From: Arthrobacter psychrolactophilus
GTDB lineage: Bacteria > Actinomycetota > Actinomycetes > Actinomycetales > Micrococcaceae
Assembly (NCBI RefSeq): GCF_003219795.1
Contig: NZ_QJVC01000002.1
Span: forward strand, 1-64,000
Reading direction: 5' to 3'
DNA length: 64,000 bases
In this document: positions 51,579 through 60,724 of the stretch, piece by piece
Layout: each line of letters starts with the position of its first letter
Position numbering within the stretch: the first letter of the stretch is position 1
Made by a program: the position numbers and the translations under genes
The notes under the pieces: generated by a model
Database searches by the model: none
The model's input: the letters and a program-made list of their open reading frames with translations, nothing else
Told to the model about the DNA's origin: nothing

Positions 51579-52813
51579 GCGTCAACGCTGCCTTTGCCTG
51601 TCACAGTATTGATTACACGCATGTACTTGGCAGCCAAGACAGGGTAGTTAGCATGAGCGCGAACCCAATCACGCCCAGACGTACCGGCGTCTAAGCGGCT
51701 CCTATCGGCTGCCAATTCACGCCATAGCTGCGCAATAGCTTCGGGCTTCCACGCGACAACATCCCCCGCCTCAGCGTCCTTAACAATACGAGCCGCCTCA
51801 CCACGCACGATAGCAGTGACATGGCGCCCCACGGCTAGGACCTCATAAGTTTTAGACGGCACAGTGGCTTCAAACGATTTCCAATCATCGCGCAAAGAAA
51901 CTATGCAGCTATCCGAAGCCTTGTAGCGTTCTAGAACTTCCTGGCCATGGAGAGAATCGTGGAACGAGACTGGAGCGTTGATCTCTGCGGCCAATTTCAT
52001 AAGAACCGGACGGTGAGTTCCATGACCCACCATATGCAAATGCATGATGTGCCCGACCAATGCGCTGGCCCGAATTACTGTGTCCAATCGCTGACTCTGT
52101 CCATGATTACCGAGGTACAGGACGTCAAGGATTTCCTTGTCCATTGGAGGCGCAGCAAAGCTCGGCACTGAATCAACATCAAGTCCATTGCTAACCGTGA
52201 CAACGTTTTTGACTCCACGCGCACGAAGTGTCTCAGCGAATCCCTGTGTGACGGCAACAACTATATCCGCACGGAACTGAACCGCTTCGACAACCCGCTC
52301 GATACCACTCTTGACATTGCCCTTGACGAGCCGGGCATCTCTAGCCAGGTCCGGCCAGGCATCACGCATTTCAACGATGAGCGGTACCCGTCGCACTTTT
52401 GCAACGACATACCCAGCCAGCAAGATGGGCAGGCTTGGCGCTGTCACAATGACAACATCGGGCTTGCGCCAAAAGATACCAGCAGGAACGGACATGGCAG
52501 CAGAAAACAACTGATCGATCAAACGTGCAGGGTGAAAATTTCCACTGTGCGGCACATAGGGAATTCGTAAAATAGTCTCGCCATGCGGTCCTTTTTGGCT
52601 CCGAAATGCCGTACCAGCTTGCTGTCGAGACAGGGTTCGCTTTCCTTGCGGGAAATGAGCTACCGGGACGACAGCATCGACCTGCCATCCTGCAGCCCGG
52701 AATTCACGAATAAGCGATGACCAGCGGCGTTGCGGGGGGCTGTTCTCTGGCCAGTACGAATGGGCCATGAGCATGATCCGAGTGCGTTGGCCACTTTTTC
52801 CATTATTCGACAT
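51575..52813 (-). CDS. Glycosyltransferase family 4 (WbuB/Cps-like)
   Basis: 412 residues. It begins with the GT4 pattern IMLMAHSYWPENSPPQRRWS. It continues with PLIVEMRDAWPDLARDARLV, VTQGFAETLRARGVKNVVTV, VLYLGNHGQSQRLDTVIRAS and a C-terminal VPSKTYEVLAVGRHVTAIV donor-binding site. It resembles cytosolic enzymes that act on undecaprenyl-linked sugars. It is 7 bp after the Pro-rich membrane protein gene and is translationally coupled to the next transferase. Confidence 0.9.
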   Translation of the reverse strand: MSNNGKSGQRTRIMLMAHSYWPENSPPQRRWSSLIREFRAAGWQVDAVVPVAHFPQGKRTLSRQQAGTAFRSQKGPHGETILRIPYVPHSGNFHPARLIDQLFSAAMSVPAGIFWRKPDVVIVTAPSLPILLAGYVVAKVRRVPLIVEMRDAWPDLARDARLVKGNVKSGIERVVEAVQFRADIVVAVTQGFAETLRARGVKNVVTVSNGLDVDSVPSFAAPPMDKEILDVLYLGNHGQSQRLDTVIRASALVGHIMHLHMVGHGTHRPVLMKLAAEINAPVSFHDSLHGQEVLERYKASDSCIVSLRDDWKSFEATVPSKTYEVLAVGRHVTAIVRGEAARIVKDAEAGDVVAWKPEAIAQLWRELAADRSRLDAGTSGRDWVRAHANYPVLAAKYMRVINTVTGKGSVDA

Positions 52814-52820
52814 CTTTGGT

Positions 52821-53444
52821 CTATTTCACCGGGCTAGCTGTGGCGGTCCCTAAGCGCTTGCCGCCGCGCTTCATGAAGCGGAGGTACCAAACACCAATGC
52901 CCAGCAATACCACAATGACCAGAGCCTGCAGATAGATGGGATTGTCCGGCGGCAGGGTGGTCGACAAGTTGGCTTGAGCAGGCGCTATCGTCTCGGTGCT
53001 TTTGATAGGGCTACCAAATGTTGCTCGAGTGGTTGCTGGCGCTGCTGTGGTGGGTGCAGCGGTTGTCGGAGCTACTGTGGTGGGCTCAGGTTCAACGATT
53101 TCAGGAACCGGTTCTACGTAGATAGGTTCTTGAACAACGGGTTCCTCAATGATCGGTTCCGGAGCAGGCGGCTCAACAATAGGAGCCGGATCTGGAGAGG
53201 GAGGAACAACGGGCGCCTGAGTTGGCTCCGTAGTTGGCGCTGGAGGCGGCTCGGTCCGAGTGGGGACCACGGGAATTGAGGGTGCTGCAGGGCCAGGATC
53301 CGGCAAGGGTGTACCGATACTCGGTGGAGGCGAAGTGCCGTCGTCGGCACTCGCTATAGAAGTGTGTTGGAGAGCAATGCACACAAATACCAAGAAGGCC
53401 ACCGCGAGTGAAATCCGGGCATAACGCCTGTACCCACTAATCAA
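52821..53444 (-). CDS. Exported Pro/Thr-rich stalk protein with C-terminal membrane anchor
   Basis: 207 residues from a TTG start. A signal peptide (about 1-33, SLAVAFLVFVCIALQHTSIA then ASADDG) is followed by a 120-residue Pro/Glu/Thr-rich low-complexity region that includes VAPTTAAPTTAAPATT. One C-terminal helix (about 169-188) and a basic tail (MKRGGKRLG) anchor it in the membrane. There is no LPXTG motif. As first gene of the export operon it may be an envelope scaffold or an acceptor of glycans; this is inference. Confidence 0.75.
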   Translation of the reverse strand: MISGYRRYARISLAVAFLVFVCIALQHTSIASADDGTSPPPSIGTPLPDPGPAAPSIPVVPTRTEPPPAPTTEPTQAPVVPPSPDPAPIVEPPAPEPIIEEPVVQEPIYVEPVPEIVEPEPTTVAPTTAAPTTAAPATTRATFGSPIKSTETIAPAQANLSTTLPPDNPIYLQALVIVVLLGIGVWYLRFMKRGGKRLGTATASPVK

Positions 53445-53690
53445 GTTCGAACCGCCCTTTGCTTGCCCGCTGATGATGCAATAAGTCCATACACGAGGTC
53501 CGGAGTATGACTTTTGCTCACAATAATAACGGGCATGACAATTAGCCCATCAGATTGATCATCTCATGAACACAGCTTTTTAACAGACTCATCACTCAAA
53601 ACTGTTAGCTTTGTCATGTAGGATGTGACGTCACTTTCAGCCAAATCTTCCGGTAAAATTGTGTCCTTAACGCCACCAAGCTAATGAAAA
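53445..53690. promoter_or_regulatory. Probable promoter region of the polysaccharide export operon
   Basis: About 250 AT-richer bases upstream of the TTG at 53444. It contains the palindrome GTGACGTCAC at 53625-53634. Promoter boxes for the minus strand could not be placed with confidence. No gene is seen. Confidence 0.4.
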
Positions 53691-53719
53691 GCAGGGCCCG
53701 CCAATCTGGCGAACCCTGC
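53691..53719 (-). terminator. Rho-independent terminator of the GH79-like gene
   Basis: GCAGGG pairs with CCCTGC and an inner GCCA pairs with TGGC. On the minus strand the stem is followed by TTTTC. It lies 30 bp after the stop of the glycosidase gene. Confidence 0.75.
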
Positions 53720-53748
53720 CTAGTTCTCAGTAAGTCCAGACGCGATTT

Positions 53749-55368
53749 TTAGTACTTGAAGTTCATAATGGTGACGGTTCCAGCGGTGAGCGAGAAAGTC
53801 TGTGTTTGCTCACCTGGTTTGAAGTCCATCGGTGCGGGGCGGTCGGCTTGAGCTGGCGGAGCCGCGGGTGCTCCGTCAATGTTTACACCGTCTTCTGCTG
53901 CGTAGCTGCTGCCCGTCATTTGGGTCATTGTCGCCGTGGCGGGGATGTCAGGTAGTTTGAGCGTCACCTTGGTCTGCGCCGCCGTCTCCGGGTTGTTTTC
54001 ATTGACGAAAGCTACCGTTGTGCTGCCATCTTCTTGCTGAATCGCGTAAGCATAGTTCAGCCCGCCACCCTCATTGCTTGATTTGAGGAACTTACCGGCA
54101 CCGATGGACGAGACCATTGAAAGTCCGTAGTAGTTAGCTCGGACATTCATGACTCCTGTGGGCTGAAGGTATTCTCCTTCTGCACAAACTACGGACATGG
54201 GCGGGCCACCCTTGCACGTGATCATGGAGCTGTGGAAATCAGTCTGTTGGATTCCCGTCTGGGCAGCATTCAGAGCGTAGTCTGCTGCCCACAACGCTGA
54301 TGCATAGGTCTTAGTAGTTTCATTGCTGCCGGTGCAAGCCGAGATTCCAGTTTCTGGAATCCAAGTCGGGATTCCAGCTGCGTTGCCCTTTTCTACAAAC
54401 GTCTTGTTGTAGTCAATGGAGCGTTCGTGCATGTTTGTCGATAATAGATTAGCCATAGTGGGCTGGTCAGCCCCAGCACCGGTGTTACAACCGGTCAATG
54501 GATAGTGATGGAAGGTTAGGATCTTCTTTTGCTTCATGGGCATCTCTACCCATGGAGTAACCCAGTCCGCGGCGTAAGTCCCGGGCCCGGAAATAGGCAC
54601 GTTCGGAGCAACTTCATACATGGCGTCGGCGTAGGCTTGGGCTTCTTTGATGAAATCCGCTGCCGTATATTCCCCTTGTCGGCGATCCCCGTCGCCGAAT
54701 CCGTTGGGCTCATTGCCAATAGTGATGGCTACCAGTCGGTCGCCAAGGATTTCCGCACCAAATTTGGCCATGTCAGCAGCGCGAGCGGGATCAAAATGTC
54801 CCAAGTCCACTGAGAGGCTGGCGTAAGCATCGGCAGCATCAAGCATGCCCTTAATACGCTTCAGATCATCTGGGCCAGCGGATCGCACCGGGTGCGCCTT
54901 GTCTCCGGTGTAATCCGCTGGAATAGGCTCACCTGTTGATGTCCAGAAAAAACGTCGATCTACAGCGTTGCCACCAAAACGAATGACCGGCTGGTGCAGA
55001 CCCTTCAGGACTTCCACCATTGAGACGTTGTCCGCGCTCAGGTTGGGATCGGCCAGATCTGTCGCTTCCAACGAAATGCCGATCTGAGACGTGGAAAGAG
55101 AGGTTCCAACTTCATCCTTGCTGATGGTCAAGGTCTGCGAGTCTACGGCCGTCAGCGGCGACCCGGCGGGCGGGCCAGCCTGATCATAAAAACTGCTCAC
55201 AGGAGGATAGGTCTTTGTTGGATCTGGGGTTACTACCACCTGCGTTACCGCAGTGGGCTCGGGTACCTCAGAACCGCCGTCGAACATGGGAGGGAGGACG
55301 ACCGCAGATGCAGCCAACACAACAGCTGCGGCACCTCCGGAAATGATCCAAGCCTTCTTCTGACGCAA
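53749..55368 (-). CDS. Membrane-anchored GH79-like glycosidase (beta-glucuronidase/heparanase type)
   Basis: 539 residues from the TTG at 55368, which has GGAG 7 nt upstream; the frame opens at a GTG at 55431, but those 21 extra residues look non-coding. An N-terminal hydrophobic helix (AWIISGGAAAVVLAASAVVL) exports and anchors it. The catalytic domain shows VIRFGGNAVDRRFFW, the acid/base Glu in AITIGNEPNGFG (about 220) and the nucleophile Glu in PTWIPETGIS (about 339). GH79 enzymes release glucuronic acid or related uronic residues. Beside a locus making an acidic polymer, it may trim or remodel that polymer outside the cell. Confidence 0.8.
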   Translation of the reverse strand: MRQKKAWIISGGAAAVVLAASAVVLPPMFDGGSEVPEPTAVTQVVVTPDPTKTYPPVSSFYDQAGPPAGSPLTAVDSQTLTISKDEVGTSLSTSQIGISLEATDLADPNLSADNVSMVEVLKGLHQPVIRFGGNAVDRRFFWTSTGEPIPADYTGDKAHPVRSAGPDDLKRIKGMLDAADAYASLSVDLGHFDPARAADMAKFGAEILGDRLVAITIGNEPNGFGDGDRRQGEYTAADFIKEAQAYADAMYEVAPNVPISGPGTYAADWVTPWVEMPMKQKKILTFHHYPLTGCNTGAGADQPTMANLLSTNMHERSIDYNKTFVEKGNAAGIPTWIPETGISACTGSNETTKTYASALWAADYALNAAQTGIQQTDFHSSMITCKGGPPMSVVCAEGEYLQPTGVMNVRANYYGLSMVSSIGAGKFLKSSNEGGGLNYAYAIQQEDGSTTVAFVNENNPETAAQTKVTLKLPDIPATATMTQMTGSSYAAEDGVNIDGAPAAPPAQADRPAPMDFKPGEQTQTFSLTAGTVTIMNFKY

Positions 55369-55632
55369 AAGTGAACTCCAAACAATTAGGGGCAACGGCG
55401 CGGTGCTATGAATCTCCAGCCACATCTGCACCGGCTAACCGCCGAATGCACTACGCCTTCTGGCTCAGCTTGCAATGTTAGCAGCGGGAGATGAACGGGC
55501 GGACAATTTTTGGCAGTATTGCACATGGATTGGACTAATTCTGAATTGCTCACCTGTCCCATTTCAACGATACGAGCAGGTGAGTAAGCCCGTGAGTACT
55601 GCAGCCGAAGCCTGCTCCCAGCTTTGACCGAT

Positions 55633-56145
55633 ATGCTTCAGTACATGTATTTGAATTCCCGGTCCTGGCGGTTTACTGCGCCTTTTGCCGCTTCCGCATT
55701 GCTCGTTTTGACCGCCTGCGCACCCTCGGTGACCATCAATGAAGCCAAGGACGCCAACAATCCCGCCTGTGCTCCCATGATGGTAGCCCTTCCGGATTCC
55801 CTGGCCGGCTCGAAACGACGCACTACCTCAAGCCAGGCAACGGCAGCGTGGGGCGACCCAGCCTTGGTGGTTCTGCGTTGTGGCGTTAAAGTCTTAGGCC
55901 CAACGACTGACAAATGTGTCACCGTCAATGGCGTGGACTGGGTACTTCGGCAAGAGAATACAACGTGGACCATCACCAGCTACGGCCGCAACCCGGCTAC
56001 GGAACTAGTGCTGGAAGAAAACACTATTCCTTCCGACACTGTCCTGACAGAGATCTCGGCGGCAGTCTCCAAAATCCCCTCCACGGGAGGATGCACAGGA
56101 TTGGGCGATCTAGCCATTGCCTCTCCGAGTACTTCTGCAGGGTAA
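55633..56145 (+). CDS. DUF3515-family lipoprotein
   Basis: 170 residues from the ATG at 55633; a TTG at 55624 and an ATG at 55645 are also possible and none has a clear ribosome site. The signal peptide ends in the lipobox LTAC (Cys at residue 29). The DUF3515 pattern is ALVVLRCGVKVLGPTTDKC, then VNGVDWVLRQE, in a Cys-containing actinobacterial family of unknown function. In other actinobacteria DUF3515 genes often lie close to ddl, as here. Confidence 0.85.
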   Translation: MLQYMYLNSRSWRFTAPFAASALLVLTACAPSVTINEAKDANNPACAPMMVALPDSLAGSKRRTTSSQATAAWGDPALVVLRCGVKVLGPTTDKCVTVNGVDWVLRQENTTWTITSYGRNPATELVLEENTIPSDTVLTEISAAVSKIPSTGGCTGLGDLAIASPSTSAG

Positions 56146-56149
56146 GAAT

Positions 56150-57289
56150 CTATGCTTTAAGCCCTAACTGCCACAAAGATGTGACTTCCTTGCTGCGAGC
56201 TTCAAAGAATGGATCGTTGCTGTCCATCGAACGAGGGTGACGTGCAGGTGTATCCAGTTTGTCCAAAACTTTCAGGCCCGCATTGTCGATCCAAGTCAGT
56301 AGTTCATCTCGCGAACGTAAGCCGAGGTGCTCCGCAAGATCGGAAATGATCAGCCAACCCTGGCCTTCAGGTTCCAGATGGCTTTTAAGACCCGTGAGGA
56401 ATGACTTGAGCATGCGACTTTTGGGATCGTAAACGGCATGGTCCAAAAGCGTGTTCGCAGTTCCCGGCAACCACGGCGGATTACACACGATCAAAAGGGC
56501 ACGACCCTCCGGGAACATATCTGTCAGCGTTGCCTCCACAGAATCCGCCAGACCCAGATTCACCAAGTTTTCGTTTGCGCAGGCAATGGCCCGAGGTTCG
56601 CTGTCCGTCGCAATGACGCGTTTGACGCCACGCTGGGCCAGAATTGCCGCGAGCACCCCGGTACCTGTGCCGATATCAAAGGCCAACGCCGTTGGTGGTA
56701 ACTCGGCCTGAGCCACAAGCCCAAGATACTCGCTGCGAATGGGAGCAAACGTCCCGTAATGCGGGTAGATAACCGCGTCGAGATCTTGAACAAACAAGCC
56801 ATTGCGGCGCCACTCATAAGCACCAACTGCGCCCAAGACTTCCTGCAGCGTGACAACCGTTGGCTCCTCGACGGGGCCCGCTGCTGCCAACCATGACTGT
56901 GAAACATCTGGTGCCCGGCGGAGCGCCACGGCCGGGCCTGTCTCCAACGGAACCAGCAATTGGCCCAGCATCCGCGCGCGCTGGGTGCGGCCCTGGCGAT
57001 AGCGATAGAAAGCCTTAGCGACGTCCTCGCCGTCGTTCCGTGAAAATGTGGGCAGACGCCGGGCAATAGCCGACAGTAGCTGACGGGCATTGTGATAGTC
57101 GCCTTGCCACAGCATTGCCGTTCCTTGCGCGGCAAGGCGGTAAGCTTCATCGGCGGTCAAGGAGTCATCCACTGCTTGCACTTTTTTGGGGGCGGGGGTA
57201 CCACTCGCTGAGTACCACCGTGCCGTATGCTCGATTTCCCCTTGCATCCAACTCAAGGTGGGCTCCGGCTGGGTTGACTGGGTACTCAT
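56150..57289 (-). CDS. SAM-dependent methyltransferase with PrmC/HemK-like motif
   Basis: 379 residues. Residues about 1-180 are a helical N-terminal domain. The SAM site is LAFDIGTGTGVLAAILAQRG, followed by RVIATDSEPRAIACANENL. The NPPW motif (IVCNPPWLPGT) matches the NPPY-type motif of enzymes that methylate planar amide or amino nitrogens, such as PrmC/HemK and some RNA or DNA methyltransferases. Actinobacteria carry this two-domain protein widely, but its target is unknown to me. It converges on the DUF3515 gene, 4 bp away. Confidence 0.85.
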   Translation of the reverse strand: MSTQSTQPEPTLSWMQGEIEHTARWYSASGTPAPKKVQAVDDSLTADEAYRLAAQGTAMLWQGDYHNARQLLSAIARRLPTFSRNDGEDVAKAFYRYRQGRTQRARMLGQLLVPLETGPAVALRRAPDVSQSWLAAAGPVEEPTVVTLQEVLGAVGAYEWRRNGLFVQDLDAVIYPHYGTFAPIRSEYLGLVAQAELPPTALAFDIGTGTGVLAAILAQRGVKRVIATDSEPRAIACANENLVNLGLADSVEATLTDMFPEGRALLIVCNPPWLPGTANTLLDHAVYDPKSRMLKSFLTGLKSHLEPEGQGWLIISDLAEHLGLRSRDELLTWIDNAGLKVLDKLDTPARHPRSMDSNDPFFEARSKEVTSLWQLGLKA

Positions 57290-57396
57290 GGGTATTGGAA
57301 CTCCTTGCAGAATGCGGCGCGGCCTCGTTTCCGCAGAATCAATAAGAAACTAGTTTAGCCCGTGAGGCAATCAGACTCATCGGCTATATTCGGTCC

Positions 57397-57648
57397 ATGA
57401 CCAAAAAACGCTTCACTCCCGGCCTGAAACTCATGATCATTGGCGGTCTCGTCATGCTGGCAGGACTGGCTGGAATTATTGGTACACCCTTGGTGCCAGG
57501 AAGCTCGGATAATCTTGCCCTTGTGCTGGTGCTTTTGCTGATTCTTGTAGGCGGCGCCGTGGTGTGCCTGATAGGCGCCGCGATGCGTATGATCCATCTA
57601 TTTCGGACCACAGGTTTCCTTGGCATCAAGGCCGAACAACCAAAATAG
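57397..57648 (+). CDS. Small two-helix membrane protein
   Basis: 83 residues. Basic N-terminus, then hydrophobic helices at about 12-32 (MIIGGLVMLAGLAGIIGTPL) and 40-64 (LALVLVLLLILVGGAVVCLI), then a short polar tail. Its stop lies inside the terminator stem shared with ddl. No function is recognised. Confidence 0.7.
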   Translation: MTKKRFTPGLKLMIIGGLVMLAGLAGIIGTPLVPGSSDNLALVLVLLLILVGGAVVCLIGAAMRMIHLFRTTGFLGIKAEQPK

Positions 57649-57687
57649 TCCGGACAGGTGGTCACGCAACCGCCGTTCCGGACTATT
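57644..57687. terminator. Bidirectional terminator between the small membrane gene and ddl
   Basis: AATAGTCCGGA (57644-57654) pairs perfectly with TCCGGACTATT (57677-57687) across a 22-nt loop that has further partial pairing (GGTGG with CCGCC). It overlaps the stop codon of the small membrane protein and lies 11 bp after the ddl stop. Confidence 0.7.
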
Positions 57688-57698
57688 CTAAGGTGCGG

Positions 57699-58832
57699 TT
57701 AGCGCAGACCAACCTTACGGTTCAGAGCCAGCTGCAGGAGTTCATCAATCAGCTCTGGGTAAGGCAATCCGGTAGCCGCCCACATTTGCGGGTACATGGA
57801 GCTCGGTGTGAAACCTGGCATGGTGTTGATCTCGTTGATGATCAGCTCACCGGCAGCAGTGTAGAAGAAGTCGACACGAGACAAGCCTTCTGCACCGACG
57901 GCGTCAAACGCCAGAGCTGCCTGCTCCTGGATACGTGCGACGTCATCCTCCGGCATATCGGCCGGGCAGCTAAGATTCACGGCGCTACCCTGAACATACT
58001 TAGCTTCGAAATCATAGAATGCGTGCTCATCATCCAGCATCGCAATTTCGCCCGGTAACGAAACACGAGGGGCTTCGCTCCCACGTCCTTCAAGAACAGC
58101 GATCTCAATCTCGCGACCCACAATGCCAGCTTCGATGACAAGCTTCAGATCATGCCCACGTGCCTCAACGACGGCGGCATCCAGCGCGTCCAATGAATCC
58201 ACTTTGGAAATTCCCATGGATGAACCAGCTCGTGCCGGCTTCACGAAGACGGGGAATCCAAGGGCCTCTACTCGGCTGCGTACCTTTGCTGGATCAACTG
58301 TCCATTCGCGATCCGTCACAGAAATGTATGGGCCAACTGACAGACCGGCAGCCTCAAAAACCACCTTCATGTAGTGCTTGTCCATTCCGATAGCGGAAGC
58401 TAGGACACCGGCGCCTACATAGCGAGTATCGCTCAACTCCAATAAACCCTGCAGCGTTCCGTCTTCACCCCAAGGCCCATGCAACAGCGGGAAGACGACA
58501 TCTACGGAACCCAGTTCCTGCGGAATCTCGTTTGCCTCAGACACCACGAGCTGATGCCCTCCGCCCAAGTGCGCCAGAGACACAGTCTTATCTCCCGCCA
58601 AGACCTCGGGCAAGGCCCCATCAGTCAACGACCAGCCTGTAATGTCTTCGCCAGCCAATACCCACTGGCCGTTTCTTGCGATGCCAATGGGTACGACCTC
58701 ATACTTGGTCCGGTCAATGGCACCCAACACTCCAGCAGCTGTCACACAGCTAACGGCGTGCTCGCTGGAGCGGCCACCGAAGAGGATGGCTACGCGAATA
58801 GGCGCAGAAGTGGCGGGGGAATCAATAGTCAC
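57699..58832 (-). CDS. ddl: D-alanine--D-alanine ligase
   Basis: 377 residues from a GTG start with GAAGGCGA upstream. It joins two D-Ala with ATP for peptidoglycan precursors. Motifs are VAILFGGRSSEHAVSCVTAA, LLHGPWGEDGTLQGLLEL, FPVFVKPARAGSSMGISKV, SRVDFFYTAAGELIINEINT and MPGFTPSSMYPQMWAATG, all standard for Ddl. It is third in a minus-strand run murA-plsC-gpsA-ddl, the common actinobacterial order gpsA-ddl. The gap to gpsA is 3 bp. Confidence 0.97.
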   Translation of the reverse strand: MTIDSPATSAPIRVAILFGGRSSEHAVSCVTAAGVLGAIDRTKYEVVPIGIARNGQWVLAGEDITGWSLTDGALPEVLAGDKTVSLAHLGGGHQLVVSEANEIPQELGSVDVVFPLLHGPWGEDGTLQGLLELSDTRYVGAGVLASAIGMDKHYMKVVFEAAGLSVGPYISVTDREWTVDPAKVRSRVEALGFPVFVKPARAGSSMGISKVDSLDALDAAVVEARGHDLKLVIEAGIVGREIEIAVLEGRGSEAPRVSLPGEIAMLDDEHAFYDFEAKYVQGSAVNLSCPADMPEDDVARIQEQAALAFDAVGAEGLSRVDFFYTAAGELIINEINTMPGFTPSSMYPQMWAATGLPYPELIDELLQLALNRKVGLR

Positions 58833-58835
58833 GCG

Positions 58836-59873
58836 TTATTCGCCTTCAGATTTCAGTTGGCGGGCCAGCAGTAGTGGGCCCAGTTCGTCGACAGTCAGTT
58901 TACCTTCAAGAACTCCTACGACGGCGTTCGTGATGGGCATATCCACCCCGATCTTCGCGGCGAGATCTGAGACCGCTCGTCCGGACTTGATGCCTTCTGC
59001 GGTCTGCGTCATGCGGTTGTTGACCTCGTCCAGAGTCAGCCCCTCGCCTAGCATGCGGCCTGCAGTGTGGTTCCGGCTCAATGCCGAAGAACAGGTGGCC
59101 ACAAGGTCGCCGAGCCCGGCAAGTCCGGCCATAGTCTCGGCCTTGCCACCCAATGCCAGCGCCAAACGCGTAGTCTCGGCGAGTCCACGAGTGATCACTG
59201 AAGCTTTCGTGTTGTCGCCAACCTTTTGCCCCTCACAGATACCCACGCACAAGGCGATGACGTTCTTGACGATGCCACCGATTTCCACGCCCACGACATC
59301 ATCGACCGTGTAGGGGCGGAAGTACTTGGGCTTACACAGCGTTGCGACCCACTTTGCCGTGTTCTCATCCGTGCAAGCCACGACCGAAGCAGTAGGCTCT
59401 TGTCGCGCAATTTCCATGGCCAGGTTCGGTCCGGAAATCACGACAACACGGTCCGAACTTAGACCCAATTCGGCTTCGATGACTTGAGACATACGCTGGT
59501 CAGTACCCAGCTCAAGACCCTTCATGAGGCTTACTACAACGGCATCCTGGGCTAGGTGCCCTGCAAGACTGCGAAGTTGCTCACGCAACGTCTGTGCGGG
59601 AACCGCCAGAACCACCAGTTCGGCGTCTTTGAGAACTTCTTTGACGTCGACCGAAGCGGTGATGTTCTGCGGCAACTCAGTTGTTGATAGGTAGCGCGGG
59701 TTGCGGTGTAGATCGTTGATCTGGTCAACAACCTCCTGCCGGCGTCCCCACAAAACAACTTTGCGATCTGTTCCTGCAGCGGCATCGCCCAAAATCTTCG
59801 CGAAAGTTGTCCCCCAGCTTCCTGCTCCCAAGACTGCGATCTTGTCCGGCGCACTGCCATCCAGGTAGCTCAC
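58836..59873 (-). CDS. gpsA: Glycerol-3-phosphate dehydrogenase [NAD(P)+]
   Basis: 345 residues. NAD(P) site IAVLGAGSWGTTFAKILGDA, then VVVLAVPAQTLREQL and VVISGPNLAMEIARQEPTAS, and the catalytic Lys in EIGGIVKNVIALCVGICEG. It supplies sn-glycerol-3-phosphate for phospholipids and for any CDP-glycerol polymer made by the surface locus. It starts with GTG, overlapping the plsC stop as GTGA, so translation is coupled. Confidence 0.97.
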   Translation of the reverse strand: MSYLDGSAPDKIAVLGAGSWGTTFAKILGDAAAGTDRKVVLWGRRQEVVDQINDLHRNPRYLSTTELPQNITASVDVKEVLKDAELVVLAVPAQTLREQLRSLAGHLAQDAVVVSLMKGLELGTDQRMSQVIEAELGLSSDRVVVISGPNLAMEIARQEPTASVVACTDENTAKWVATLCKPKYFRPYTVDDVVGVEIGGIVKNVIALCVGICEGQKVGDNTKASVITRGLAETTRLALALGGKAETMAGLAGLGDLVATCSSALSRNHTAGRMLGEGLTLDEVNNRMTQTAEGIKSGRAVSDLAAKIGVDMPITNAVVGVLEGKLTVDELGPLLLARQLKSEGE

Positions 59874-60721
59874 GCGAGGTCCTCTTTATCTGTTGTGCCA
59901 GCTTCGTTCTTTTGATCCTTGGAACCACGTTCTACGAAGCGGCCATGTGCACTCTGCTTATGTGCGATTGGATCCCAGCGTTCGGCAGGAGCTTTCTCGC
60001 CACGAAGCGCTTCCAGCATGTCCGTGATCTCATCCATGATGACCTCGGTCATGGCCTCTAATGTGGCTTTGTCCGCCGTTGCGCCCTCAAAGGCACTCAA
60101 ATCAACGGGGTGACCCACAACCACTTTCACTTTCTTGCGTGGGAACATTTTGAATCCCTTGCCGTAGCGGGGAAACACTTCCTGTGCACCCCAGTGCACT
60201 ACAGGAATGACCTTTGCGCCGGTACCCAAGGCAAGGCGTGCTGCCCCCGTGCGACCTTTCATAGGCCACAATTCAGGATCACGAGTCAAAGTACCTTCAG
60301 GGTAAACGACAACGGCACCGCCACCATCAAGGACTTCTTGCGCTGCAACCAAGGACTTGCCGGCACCAGCGCCACTACGCTCAACTGGTATCTGCTGAGC
60401 ACCCCGCAAAATGGTGCCAAGGACAGGATTCTTGAACAATCCATCCTTAGCCAAGAAATGCGGCATAAGGTTCTGGTTGTACAGCATATGCCCCACCACG
60501 ATGGGGTCAATCTCGGTGCAATGGTTGGGGACCACAATGAAGCCCTCGTCCACGGGCAGACGATCCAATCCGTACCACTGCTTTCCCATGACCACGTTCA
60601 CGGCAGATCTGGCAACGGCTGCGGTAAGTGTGAAGAACGCCCGGGTAACAATGCTCATTCCCTGCGGCCGATACGGACGCTTATGAGATGCCTTGTGCTG
60701 TTGGGGAAGGTCTCCGGTCAT
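59870..60721 (-). CDS. plsC: 1-acyl-sn-glycerol-3-phosphate acyltransferase
   Basis: 283 residues. The H-x4-D catalytic motif is PNHCTEIDPIVVGH and the second motif is VVVYPEGTLTRDPELWPMKG. A hydrophobic stretch near residue 25-45 can associate with the membrane. It acylates lysophosphatidic acid to phosphatidic acid. The C-terminal 30 residues are charged and probably flexible. It starts 3 bp after murA and couples to gpsA, linking lipid and peptidoglycan precursor genes. Confidence 0.93.
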   Translation of the reverse strand: MTGDLPQQHKASHKRPYRPQGMSIVTRAFFTLTAAVARSAVNVVMGKQWYGLDRLPVDEGFIVVPNHCTEIDPIVVGHMLYNQNLMPHFLAKDGLFKNPVLGTILRGAQQIPVERSGAGAGKSLVAAQEVLDGGGAVVVYPEGTLTRDPELWPMKGRTGAARLALGTGAKVIPVVHWGAQEVFPRYGKGFKMFPRKKVKVVVGHPVDLSAFEGATADKATLEAMTEVIMDEITDMLEALRGEKAPAERWDPIAHKQSAHGRFVERGSKDQKNEAGTTDKEDLA

Positions 60722-60724
60722 GAT

